Assembly: GCF_018687615.1 (NCBI RefSeq)
Contig: NZ_CP061299.1
Coordinates: forward strand, 372,001-436,000
DNA from: Polynucleobacter sp. MWH-CaK5
GTDB taxonomy: Bacteria; Pseudomonadota; Gammaproteobacteria; Burkholderiales; Burkholderiaceae
DNA: 64,000 nt
Reading direction: 5' to 3'
The notes below the pieces were generated by a model that did no database searches, was not told the DNA's origin, and saw only the letters and a list, made by a program, of their open reading frames with translations. A program made the translations under genes and the position numbers. Shown here in pieces: positions 1-7,682 of this stretch. The stretch's first letter is position 1; every line of letters begins with the position of its first letter.

Positions 1-465
1 TTTGCTTTGGAGACTGGTTGTCGTATTGGTGAAATGCTCAAGCTCAAATGGGCACAGGTGAACCTAGAGCAACAATCTGTTGAGTTTTTGGCTGAAAACA
101 CCAAAACCAAAACAGGTAGGGTGATACCCATTACAAGTATTGCTAAAAAAATATTGCTGTGGATTAAGAGGCACCACAACCCTGAAAATGATATGAATAA
201 GAGGGTGTTTCATTTTTGGCACTTAAATGAACATCACCTCAGTAGGCAGTTCCACATTTGTTGTGAAAGGGCTGATATTAAAGACTTGAGATGGCATGAC
301 TTAAGGCATGAAGCGACCACACGGTTTTTTGAATTTATTCACCCAGTAACAAAAACAACTTTATCTGTGATGGATGTAGCGACCATCACAGGACATAAGT
401 CTGTGGATATGCTGAAAAAATATACCCACATTAATAATTCATCTATCACTCAGAAATTGTGGTGA
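1..465 (+). CDS. Tyrosine recombinase/phage-type integrase, C-terminal part (5' end outside window)
   Basis: This is the carboxyl end of a tyrosine site-specific recombinase; the frame is already open at base 1, so the core-binding domain and true start lie outside the window. The visible 154 residues are the catalytic domain. The first catalytic Arg sits in TGCRIGEM, the His-x-x-Arg pair in HDLRHEATTRFFE, the second His in ITGHKS, and the nucleophilic Tyr in KKYTHI about a dozen residues before the stop. Spacing is that of an intact enzyme. Such proteins insert or excise mobile elements by a 3'-phosphotyrosine intermediate. Its place at the edge of an AT-rich defence and mobilization island suggests it belongs to that element, but the left end and any att site are not visible. 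Confidence 0.9.
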   Translation, partial: FALETGCRIGEMLKLKWAQVNLEQQSVEFLAENTKTKTGRVIPITSIAKKILLWIKRHHNPENDMNKRVFHFWHLNEHHLSRQFHICCERADIKDLRWHDLRHEATTRFFEFIHPVTKTTLSVMDVATITGHKSVDMLKKYTHINNSSITQKLW

Positions 466-563
466 GTTAAAGAGTGGAGAGAATGATTATTAGCTATAAC
501 AATGGCTATTTTTTATATAAATGAAATGTACAATTAATTGAAATTTGACAATCGGAATAAATA

Positions 564-2462
564 ATGCAAAACCTATTAACTAACCTAACTAATCTACTAT
601 CAAAAGATAATAGGTTTATATCTGATGGCAAGCTCATTAAAAATAAAATTATTGAGTTGGCACTCAATCTTGACTCTCAATTGCTTAAGTTATTGCTTTC
701 AGATAAGGAGATTAAAAAATCTTTTTTTGAAGAGGTTGATGGAACTGTTATTTTTGACAAGATTAAATTTCAAAAATTTGTTAGTAATAAGAATTTTTTA
801 CCTGATAGTTACACTAGTTATAAAAATAAAATCGGCTTAACTGTAGACGGTGATTTCATAACTGATGGGAAAGATGTGGTCGTCTCATGGCCATATAAAG
901 ACTGCCTGTTGGAGGGTGGACAAGATAAAGATGATGCAAAAAGATCAGAACAATTTTGGAGTGAGACTCTAGCATCAGACCAAATCGACAGATTGCTTTC
1001 GCCCAAAGTATTGGTTAATTTTAAGAAATTTACTAAGAATGGGGAGAGTAAGTTAACTGAATTTCAGGGAGGTGAAAGTCTTCTTGTTAAAGGGAATAAT
1101 TTATTAGTCCTTCATACATTAGAAGATATTTATAGTGGAAAAGTTAATTTAATTTACATAGACCCACCATACAATCCTGATAGCAAAGCAAATACTTTCT
1201 CTTACAACAATAGTTTTAATCGCTCTACTTGGTTGACCTTTATGAAAAACCGATTAGAGGTTGCAAAGAGATTGTTATGTAAAGATGGCTCTTTAGTAGT
1301 AGCTATTGATGAAAATGAGCAAGCACACTTGGGTGTGTTGCTTAAAGAAATGTTTAGTGAGCATGAGGTGCATTGTATTACTGTCGTTCATAACCCAAGA
1401 GGTGTTCAAGGTACTAATTTTTCATATACACATGAGTATGCTTTTTTTGTAATCCCAAGAGGAAAGAAAATAATTTCATCAAGAAAAATTAATCAAGAAG
1501 ATATTGAGTGGTCAAATTTTAGGAATTGGGGATCTGAATCTGAGAGAACTGATGCAAAAAATTGTTTTTACGGAGTAATTGTTGAAAACGAACAAGTGGT
1601 TGGTTTTCAGGATGTTTTAGTTGATTCAGAACATCCGACTCAAAATGTGAAAGATGGAGATAGGTGTTATGTATACCCTATTGATATTAACGGGGTGGAG
1701 AGGAAGTGGAGATACGCTAGGCAATCAGTAGATGAAATAAAACATTTATTGCGAGCAAAAAAAGTAAAGGGTGGTAGATATGAAATTGAAATTGGTAAGG
1801 ATTTCGGTACTTATAAAACTGTTTGGCTAGACCCTAGATATGATGCTAATGAATATGGAACTAAGCTAATCAAGTCTCTAGTCCCAGACTGTAAGTTTGA
1901 TTTCCCGAAATCTTTATGGAATGTTTATGACTGCTTGTATGCGGTAATTGGGGAGAATAAAGAGGCGATAGTTTTAGATTTTTTTGGGGGTAGTGGAACA
2001 ACTGCTCATGCAGTGTTGGAATTGAATAAGCAAGATGGCGGAAATAGAAAATTTATTCTAGCGGAGCAGATGCACTATGTTGAAACTGTTACTCGAGAAA
2101 GAATCAAAAAGGTTGTTGAGAATAATGCTCAAGGCTCATTCATCTACTGTGAACTTGCAAAAGCTAATCAAAATTTCTTAGAAGATATTTCTGAATCGCA
2201 AACACCTAAAGAGCTCGTTTCTATATGGGAAAAAATGAAAAGTAATGCATTTTTATCTTATAAGGTAAATGTTAAGAGTATTGATAATACTAAGACAGAG
2301 TTCTCGGAGCTTGATTTCGAAAATCAAAAAAGGTTTCTCATGGAGGTGTTAGATAAAAATTTACTATATGTTCCTTTGAGTGAAATTGATGATGAGACAT
2401 TTGGAATTGCTGATGAAGATAAATCTCTAAATCGTCAATTTTTCAAGGCAGTTAAAAGATGA
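564..2462 (+). CDS. mod: Type III restriction-modification DNA methyltransferase (Mod)
   Basis: Modification and specificity subunit of a type III restriction-modification system, an S-adenosylmethionine-dependent N6-adenine methyltransferase. At 632 residues it has the usual Mod length. The catalytic motif IV reads IDPPYNP at about residues 199-205. The AdoMet-binding motif I, LDFFGGSGTTAHA, follows at about residues 470-482. The order IV then I is the beta class, with the target recognition region between the motifs (about residues 250-440). The start is ATG at 564 with only a weak ribosome site. The gene overlaps res by four bases (ATGA at 2459), so the two are translationally coupled. Base composition is much more AT-rich than the core genes after 11.3 kb, a sign of transfer. 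The recognition sequence cannot be read from the protein. Confidence 0.93.
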   Translation: MQNLLTNLTNLLSKDNRFISDGKLIKNKIIELALNLDSQLLKLLLSDKEIKKSFFEEVDGTVIFDKIKFQKFVSNKNFLPDSYTSYKNKIGLTVDGDFITDGKDVVVSWPYKDCLLEGGQDKDDAKRSEQFWSETLASDQIDRLLSPKVLVNFKKFTKNGESKLTEFQGGESLLVKGNNLLVLHTLEDIYSGKVNLIYIDPPYNPDSKANTFSYNNSFNRSTWLTFMKNRLEVAKRLLCKDGSLVVAIDENEQAHLGVLLKEMFSEHEVHCITVVHNPRGVQGTNFSYTHEYAFFVIPRGKKIISSRKINQEDIEWSNFRNWGSESERTDAKNCFYGVIVENEQVVGFQDVLVDSEHPTQNVKDGDRCYVYPIDINGVERKWRYARQSVDEIKHLLRAKKVKGGRYEIEIGKDFGTYKTVWLDPRYDANEYGTKLIKSLVPDCKFDFPKSLWNVYDCLYAVIGENKEAIVLDFFGGSGTTAHAVLELNKQDGGNRKFILAEQMHYVETVTRERIKKVVENNAQGSFIYCELAKANQNFLEDISESQTPKELVSIWEKMKSNAFLSYKVNVKSIDNTKTEFSELDFENQKRFLMEVLDKNLLYVPLSEIDDETFGIADEDKSLNRQFFKAVKR

Positions 2463-5074
2463 GTGAATTAAAGACTCTTCACCAAATTCTTATTGAGGAG
2501 CTTGGGAAAAGAAGTATTGAGCAAGTTAGATTGCCCAGTTCTATTACTGGCAACCTTAATCCCGCATTCCCAATGCGACCATACCAAGAGAGTGCTTTTA
2601 AGTTTTTTACGAGCTATTGGAATGAGTCATTTGATGGTAAGCCTAGGCAAAATCATCAATTGCTATTCCATATGGCGACTGGGTCTGGTAAGACTTTAAT
2701 GATGGCAGGATTAATTGCCTACTTGTACGAGAAAGGTTATAGAAATTTTCTCTTCTTTGTAAACAGTACAAATATTATTGATAAGACTAGGGATAATTTC
2801 TTGAATGCAAATTCTGGAAAGTATCTTTTTTCTGAAAATATTACTGTCGGAGATAAGAGGGTTGAGGTACGAGAGGTTAAAAGTTTTCAATCGGTAAATG
2901 CAGATGATATAAATATTGTTTTCTCTACTATTCAAGGGCTTCATATGGCTCTGAATGTCCCTAAAGAAAACACCCTGACTTATGATGATTTTGAAAATCA
3001 AAAAATTGTTTTAATTTCTGATGAAGCTCACCACATAAATGCTGATACTAAAAAAGGTAAATCAGTAGACCAAGATGAAATGTTTGAAACAATATCTTGG
3101 GAAGGTACGGTAGAAAGAATTTTCAAGGCTAACCCTGATAATTTAATGTTGGAATTCACTGCTACGGTAGATTTCAGTGATGAAAATCTAAGCGAAAAAT
3201 ATAAGCCAAAGTTAATATTTGACTACCCATTAAAGAATTTCAGAAAAGATGGGTACTCAAAAGAAGTTAAAGTTCTTCAGGCTGACTTATCCCCATTTCA
3301 AAGGGCTTTACAGGCAATACTTTTGAGTCAATACAGAAGAAAACTATTTGCTAAACACCGTAAAAATATCAAGCCTATTATTCTGTTTAAATCCAAGACT
3401 ATCAAAGATAGCCAAGTTTTTTTTAATGAATTCAATGCAGGCATTAAAGGATTAACCCCTAAGACCCTTCATCAGATTAAAGCAGGGTCTAATGATGAAA
3501 CAATTCTTAAAATATTTGATTACTTAGATGCCAATAAAATTTCTTTGGAAAATTTGATTGCCGAGCTTCAAGAAGATTTTTCGGAAGAAAAGCTTATTGT
3601 AGTTAATAGCAAAGAAGAGAGTGAAGAGAAGCAAATTGCAGTTAATTCATTAGAGTCAAATGAGTATCGTGCGGTATTTGCGGTTGATAAGCTTAATGAG
3701 GGTTGGGATGTTTTAAACCTGTTTGATATTGTCCGTCTTTACGATACTCGTGATGCTAAGTCTAATAAAGTTGGTAAAACAACAATGAGTGAGGCTCAAT
3801 TAATTGGTCGTGGAGCAAGGTATTGCCCTTTCCAAATAAATGAAGATCAGCCATTGTTTGGTCGGAAATATGATGCCGATATTGAAAACGAACTCCGGAT
3901 TTGTGAAGAGCTTTACTATCACAGTGCATACAATCCAAAATATATTCAAGAGCTTAATTCAGCACTTCAAGAAATTGGTATTAAATCTAAAGAGTCAAAA
4001 GTTAGAAAAGTTCAAATTAAAGAAAGTTTTAAATCAACCAGTTTATATAAGGCTGGGCATATCTTTTTGAATGAGAGACTTAAATACAGTCGTGATGAAA
4101 TTAATGGTCTAGACAGTAGTTTAATTAGTCAACTACATCGTGTATCTCTGAGGACTGGATATACAAAAAATTCTGTAGCATTTGATTTGGAAAAAACTGA
4201 TCGTGGAGCTAATAAGGTTAGCAAAGAGTATTTTTTGAAAAGCTTTGGCTCAATTATTCTTCGTAAAGCGATTCAGAGAATTGATTTCTATCAGTTTGAC
4301 AACTTAAAGAAATACTTACCTAATCTAAAATCAATTACTGAGTTCATCAGTTCAGACAATTATTTGGGAAAAATTAAGATTGAAGTTACCGGGCTAAAAG
4401 AGCAGGTTGAGAATCTTGATGTTGAGACAATGCTTGATGCATCAATTCAAACTTTATCTTCAATATCTGAAATTATTTCTTCAGACAAAATTGAGTTTAA
4501 GGGTTCAAAATTATTTAAACCTAAGATGATTAATCAGATTTTTACTGATAAAACACTCAATTTTATGATTGATGATGGTGGCGATAAAGAGTTTGGTCGC
4601 TCTATGAGTAATGTTTCTGAGACTGCTTACCATTTAGATTTGTCAAAGAAAGCATGGTTTGCATTTGATGATTGCTATGGCACTAGTGAAGAGAAATTGC
4701 TCATTCAATATATAGATAAGAAATATGATGAATTAGCTAAAAAGTATTCTGAGGCTTATCTAATCAGGAATGAAAAGCATTTCAAGATATATGCATTTGA
4801 TGATGGCAGGCCCTTTGAGCCAGATTTTGTTCTTTATCTAATTGGTAAGGAAGAAAGCGACACTGGACATTACCAAGTCTTTATTGAGCCGAAGGGCGGT
4901 CATTTGTTGCTTGCTGACAAGTGGAAAGAGGAATTTTTAAGTGTGATAAAAGATGATCATGCGGTTGAACAACTTTTTTCTAATAAGCACTATGTTCTTT
5001 GGGGGTTGCCATTCTTTAATCAAGCTGAAAGATTGACAGAATTTGATAAAGCTTTTCAAGAGCTTTTAGAGTAG
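2459..5074 (+). CDS. res: Type III restriction enzyme, Res subunit (helicase-nuclease)
   Basis: Restriction subunit that joins Mod, uses ATP to travel or signal along DNA and cuts beside unmethylated sites. The 871-residue protein looks intact. The Walker A motif ATGSGKT is at residues 73-79, the DEAH box at 188-191 (SDEAHH), motif III is TATVDF, and a motif VI-like RGARYCPF lies about residue 455. A carboxyl nuclease domain carries PD at about 787-788 and E-P-K at 810-812, the PD...ExK endonuclease arrangement of type III Res proteins. It starts inside the mod stop codon. The next ORF starts only eight bases after it. No frameshift or missing motif is seen, so the system should be active unless mod is silent. 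Confidence 0.93.
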   Translation: MSELKTLHQILIEELGKRSIEQVRLPSSITGNLNPAFPMRPYQESAFKFFTSYWNESFDGKPRQNHQLLFHMATGSGKTLMMAGLIAYLYEKGYRNFLFFVNSTNIIDKTRDNFLNANSGKYLFSENITVGDKRVEVREVKSFQSVNADDINIVFSTIQGLHMALNVPKENTLTYDDFENQKIVLISDEAHHINADTKKGKSVDQDEMFETISWEGTVERIFKANPDNLMLEFTATVDFSDENLSEKYKPKLIFDYPLKNFRKDGYSKEVKVLQADLSPFQRALQAILLSQYRRKLFAKHRKNIKPIILFKSKTIKDSQVFFNEFNAGIKGLTPKTLHQIKAGSNDETILKIFDYLDANKISLENLIAELQEDFSEEKLIVVNSKEESEEKQIAVNSLESNEYRAVFAVDKLNEGWDVLNLFDIVRLYDTRDAKSNKVGKTTMSEAQLIGRGARYCPFQINEDQPLFGRKYDADIENELRICEELYYHSAYNPKYIQELNSALQEIGIKSKESKVRKVQIKESFKSTSLYKAGHIFLNERLKYSRDEINGLDSSLISQLHRVSLRTGYTKNSVAFDLEKTDRGANKVSKEYFLKSFGSIILRKAIQRIDFYQFDNLKKYLPNLKSITEFISSDNYLGKIKIEVTGLKEQVENLDVETMLDASIQTLSSISEIISSDKIEFKGSKLFKPKMINQIFTDKTLNFMIDDGGDKEFGRSMSNVSETAYHLDLSKKAWFAFDDCYGTSEEKLLIQYIDKKYDELAKKYSEAYLIRNEKHFKIYAFDDGRPFEPDFVLYLIGKEESDTGHYQVFIEPKGGHLLLADKWKEEFLSVIKDDHAVEQLFSNKHYVLWGLPFFNQAERLTEFDKAFQELLE

Positions 5075-5081
5075 TAAATTT

Positions 5082-5531
5082 ATGAGTGCTTATTCTCCAC
5101 AGCTTTTAAGTGAGTTTATGGAGATGATTCATTTCTTGAAATCTGAAATTTTAGCCATTGATGCTAATCTATCTAATCAGGTTATAACTCACGAGAATAA
5201 ATGGCTGTATTCAAAAGGATTTGATTACGACTTTAATTTTTACGAAGATTTCACCCAAAAATTAAACACAAATTTAAATTTGGGAGGCGAGGATATTTTT
5301 TATTGCGACCAATTATGGGATTTCTTTAAAGAGAAATATGGGTTCTCGGTAAAAGAAATATCGCCTTTTTTCAATTCTGAGTATGTAAATTTTTATTTTT
5401 CTGATGATTACGAAGGCAAGGTAGAAAAAGTAAGATTCATACTAACCAAGTACAGAGTAGTAAAGCTTAGAGGCGACCTTTCGTTATCTAGTGAGTCTAA
5501 GTCCCCATCAAAAAATAATTTGAAAATTTGA
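5082..5531 (+). CDS. Hypothetical protein co-transcribed with type III res
   Basis: I do not recognise this 149-residue protein. It begins seven bases after the res stop codon on the same strand with no terminator between, so it almost certainly belongs to the mod-res operon. It is soluble in appearance: no signal peptide or membrane helix. It is rich in Phe, Tyr, Asp and Glu, with an amino-terminal helical stretch, a central aromatic acidic part (residues 45-110) and a short basic Ser/Lys tail. No nuclease, helicase or DNA-binding signature stands out. An accessory role in the restriction system, for instance as a control or anti-restriction-damage factor, is only an inference from position; it could also be a separate small defence or toxin-antitoxin component. 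Confidence 0.6.
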   Translation: MSAYSPQLLSEFMEMIHFLKSEILAIDANLSNQVITHENKWLYSKGFDYDFNFYEDFTQKLNTNLNLGGEDIFYCDQLWDFFKEKYGFSVKEISPFFNSEYVNFYFSDDYEGKVEKVRFILTKYRVVKLRGDLSLSSESKSPSKNNLKI

Positions 5532-5553
5532 AAATAGTTTATCTAAATAGGAT

Positions 5554-5582
5554 TTGACATTTATTTTTAAATTTCTTATTAG
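5554..5582 (+). promoter_or_regulatory. Sigma70-like promoter for the intergenic RNA
   Basis: A perfect -35 box TTGACA lies at 5554-5559, followed by a 17-base spacer and a -10-like TATTAG at 5577-5582 (four of six consensus positions). Transcription would start near 5589. No coding region follows on this strand before 6265, so the promoter points at the non-coding stretch that ends in the terminator at 5985. Confidence 0.5.
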
Positions 5583-5915
5583 TACAAAGTAGAGCTTTAT
5601 TCGTCAATTTTGCTGAGCAATTTTCTCGTTTGGGGTTCTTGGTCTACTTGATATGTGTAATGTAGAGGCTCGGCAAAATTAAAACTGACTACTTCCTAAT
5701 GGATAGCCGATTACACAGAAAGCAAGAGTAATAGACCCTAAGCCAGTACAAAGGGCAGAGTTAAAGAACTGCGGATAACTTAAGTGTTATGGGATTAGCA
5801 AACTGGCAAGCGAGAGCTGAATCTGGACCGTGCTAATGGGTGACAAGACACCTGAACCAGAGAGCGAGGGAAATCTTGAACTAACCTCCACTTTGATGGG
5901 TATAGGACCTCAAAG

Positions 5916-5962
5916 GTATAGCACTTCCACCAAATTCATTTGGGTAAAGGGGGGTGCTATAC
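5916..5962 (+). promoter_or_regulatory. Alternative (antiterminator-like) hairpin preceding the terminator
   Basis: The nine-base word GTATAGCAC occurs at 5916-5924 and again at 5971-5979; its exact complement GTGCTATAC lies between them at 5954-5962. The middle copy can pair with either the first copy, giving this hairpin with a 29-base loop, or with the last copy, giving the terminator. This A-B-A' layout is typical of attenuators and riboswitch expression platforms. Function is inferred. Confidence 0.45.
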
Positions 5963-5985
5963 GTTTTCAGGTATAGCACTTTTTT
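5954..5985 (+). terminator. Rho-independent terminator
   Basis: Nine-base-pair stem GTGCTATAC (5954-5962) with GTATAGCAC (5971-5979), an eight-base loop, then six T residues at 5980-5985. It lies at the end of the candidate non-coding RNA and upstream of the mobilization genes. Confidence 0.75.
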
Positions 5986-6125
5986 AAGATTAGTCTTAAT
6001 AGGTTTTGATTAATCCTAATGCAAAGCACTGTACTGCAACAGCAGTCCAAATATCTAGAAGAGATAAATCTCAAATTTAGATTAAATGAATAAATACCAG
6101 TGCGAAGCCTAGACCCCATAGGGGA

Positions 6126-6214
6126 TTTTTACAAATGTAAAAATATTTGAACGGGCCAAAAACTTGATTTTTCATTTTTTTCTGCTTAACTGAATTAAGA
6201 ACCTTAGCAAGGTT
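6126..6214 (+). other. Candidate origin of transfer (oriT) upstream of the mobilization genes
   Basis: The region just ahead of the mbeC-like gene holds two perfect inverted repeats, TTTTTACA/TGTAAAAA (6126-6133 and 6136-6143) and AACCTT/AAGGTT (6200-6205 and 6209-6214). Between them is CTGCTTA at 6182-6188, which resembles the ColE1-family nick consensus CTGGCTTA but lacks one G. Position and repeats suit an oriT of this relaxase family; the nick site itself is a guess. Confidence 0.35.
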
Positions 6215-6264
6215 ACCCAATGTCAGCACATAGATGGCTGAATTGGAATAGAAGTGGAGCAGAA

Positions 6265-6573
6265 ATGAATAAAACAAAAAGACTACAAGTTCGTCTCACA
6301 GAAGAGGAAATCAACACCATCAAAGAAAGAATGGCTGATTTTGAGTATTCCAATCTCAGTGAATTTATACGAGATGGAGCATTAAAGCCAAGTAGAAAAA
6401 ATAAAAGAAATATGGTGTCAATGATTTATGAGGTAAACAAGATTGGTGTCAATCTCAATCAAGCTATCCATAAATTACACCTCCAGCAGATTGACCATAC
6501 TGAACTGCTAATAGCAATCAACCAAGCTAATCATCTGCTATCAAATGTTCTATGTGTGTATAGCAAATTATGA
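6265..6573 (+). CDS. MbeC/MobC-like relaxosome accessory protein
   Basis: Small DNA-binding accessory protein expected to bind oriT and recruit the relaxase. The start chosen is ATG 6265 because GGAG lies just upstream and the protein then begins MNKTKRLQVRLTEEE, the ribbon-helix-helix type opening of MobC proteins. An in-frame ATG at 6220 has no ribosome site and would overlap the proposed oriT. The 102 residues continue with a helical region and a VNKIGVNLNQAIHKL segment, where ColE1 MbeC has a similar GNNLNQ motif. Its stop overlaps the relaxase start (ATGA at 6570), a translationally coupled pair as in ColE1-type mob operons. Family assignment rests on motif pattern and position. Confidence 0.8.
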   Translation: MNKTKRLQVRLTEEEINTIKERMADFEYSNLSEFIRDGALKPSRKNKRNMVSMIYEVNKIGVNLNQAIHKLHLQQIDHTELLIAINQANHLLSNVLCVYSKL

Positions 6574-7679
6574 TTGTGAGGATATTTGACCAAGGGCAAG
6601 GTTTGGGAGGGGTTGGTCATATCAATTACCTATTAGACCCACAATCTCACCAAGGCTATGAACCACAAGTGGTTTATGGGAATGCTGAGATTACCAAGAG
6701 CATCATTAGCACCATGCCAAGCCGAAGAAAGCATTCCTATGTGGCTGGGGTAATTGCTTTTAAGGATGATGAGCAATTAACAGAACAACAGCAACACAGC
6801 CTCATTCATCGCTTTATGGACACCTTTGCCCCATCTCATCAAGATGGAAAGATAAATTTTCTATTTGTTAGGCATCAAGATAAGGGAAATCTAGAACTTC
6901 ATTTTGTGTGCCCTAGAACTTTATTAAATTCTAAAGGATTTGGGAGAGCATTTAATTTACATCCTCCCGGAAAATCAAATCAACTATTTTTTGAAAGTTT
7001 TACTAGATTGGAAAACTACCGACTTGGTTTTGACCAAGTGGATAGCAAGAAAATGACAACCAAGGATGTCGTTTTTTATCAAAAAGTATTTGATGATTTA
7101 AAACAAAAGAGAAGTGATTATTTGAGCAATCTTGACTTTCCTAAAAAATTTGTTAGTACAAATAGAAACGGAGGAAAGCAATATGGAAAAGAATCAAATA
7201 CCACCTATGGAAAACGACTTGCTCACAAGAGCCATTTTGGAAATGGAGATTTATTTAAACAGTCTCAACAGCAGAGTATCTTTGGTAGAGCATTCAAACA
7301 ATCAAGTGCTACATCAGCAAACAGCTCACATGAATTCAATCACAAAAATTCACAAGCAGTTACAGGACATCAAAGAGGCTATGGGAAAAATGAATGTCAT
7401 TCTTACAGTTCATTCAAAGAGATTGGAAGAACTTCGTGGGAACAATTCAGGAGGGGGTTCGGCAGGTCAGACAACAGAACCAACACAGGAAGACGATTAT
7501 CTACCTCTGGTTACCCGCAGACCCAAGGTTTAAATATTAATGAGGAGCTAAGAGTATTGGGCATGGCTCTTATTGATTGCGAGTTTAATGAGATGCCTGC
7601 AATTCAAGCACGAATTAATCAGCTAATGCGAGTTCGTCAAGAACTTGAATGTGAGCCAAAAAAAATAAAAATAAAGTAG
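6570..7679 (+). CDS. MbeA-like relaxase (MOBP, ColE1/HEN type) for plasmid or element mobilization
   Basis: Relaxase that would nick oriT and pilot the strand into a recipient using another element's secretion system. The amino end MIVRIF...HINYLLD places a Tyr at residue 20, matching the nicking Tyr near residue 19 of ColE1 MbeA. The second motif RHQDKGNLELHF (101-112) aligns with the H-E-N metal triad of that branch: His102, Glu109 and, where Asn is usual, His111. The 369-residue protein is shorter than ColE1 MbeA. Its carboxyl part (from about residue 205) is basic and rich in Ser, Asn, Gln and Gly, with no recognised fold; this stretch is overlapped by another gene in a different frame. 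It converges on the HerA gene with three bases between their stop codons. Confidence 0.85.
   Translation: MIVRIFDQGQGLGGVGHINYLLDPQSHQGYEPQVVYGNAEITKSIISTMPSRRKHSYVAGVIAFKDDEQLTEQQQHSLIHRFMDTFAPSHQDGKINFLFVRHQDKGNLELHFVCPRTLLNSKGFGRAFNLHPPGKSNQLFFESFTRLENYRLGFDQVDSKKMTTKDVVFYQKVFDDLKQKRSDYLSNLDFPKKFVSTNRNGGKQYGKESNTTYGKRLAHKSHFGNGDLFKQSQQQSIFGRAFKQSSATSANSSHEFNHKNSQAVTGHQRGYGKNECHSYSSFKEIGRTSWEQFRRGFGRSDNRTNTGRRLSTSGYPQTQGLNINEELRVLGMALIDCEFNEMPAIQARINQLMRVRQELECEPKKIKIK
7183..7533 (+). CDS. Nested mobilization gene (MbeB/MbeD-like position) inside the relaxase gene
   Basis: A 116-residue reading frame lies wholly inside the relaxase gene in another frame. Two things make it more than a shadow. 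A textbook ribosome site GGAGG (7170-7174) precedes its ATG by eight bases. The protein also looks real: a helical, heptad-patterned middle (MENDLLTRAILEMEIYLNSL onward) suggesting a coiled coil, then a Gly/Ser linker and an acidic-to-basic tail. In ColE1-type plasmids mbeB and mbeD are nested in mbeA in the same way and help mobilization. I infer the same role; I cannot tell which of the two it resembles. The longer frame from 7132 has no ribosome site. Confidence 0.65.
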   Translation: MEKNQIPPMENDLLTRAILEMEIYLNSLNSRVSLVEHSNNQVLHQQTAHMNSITKIHKQLQDIKEAMGKMNVILTVHSKRLEELRGNNSGGGSAGQTTEPTQEDDYLPLVTRRPKV

Positions 7680-7682
7680 TCA

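Larger units (their letters stand above)
5589..5985 (+). ncRNA. Candidate structured non-coding RNA of unknown class
   Basis: The nearly 700 bases between the restriction operon and the mobilization genes hold no convincing reading frame, yet have a promoter at 5554-5582 and an intrinsic terminator at 5954-5985, defining an RNA of about 395 nt. Several long-range inverted repeats are present: TGTGTAA (5654-5660) with TTACACA (5711-5717) and, inside it, TCGGC with GCCGA; GGTCTA (5641-5646) with TAGACC (5732-5737); ATTAGCA (5794-5800) with TGCTAAT (5831-5837). These are what a folded RNA would show. I could not match it to group I or II introns, retron RNAs, type III toxin-antitoxin repeats or the ColE1 RNA II. 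It might serve plasmid-type replication or regulation, or be the 5' leader of the mob operon. Confidence 0.45.

Noticed and set aside
5589..5985. Group I/II intron, retron RNA or ToxI-type repeat RNA
   Set aside because: No domain V hairpin, no reverse transcriptase gene, no tandem repeat array and no toxin gene next to it.
6077..6277. Minus-strand frame of 66 codons upstream of the mob genes
   Set aside because: Lies over the proposed oriT, has no ribosome site and no protein-like pattern.
7132..7182. Upstream extension of the nested mobilization gene
   Set aside because: The strong ribosome site points to ATG 7183, and the extension has none of its own.
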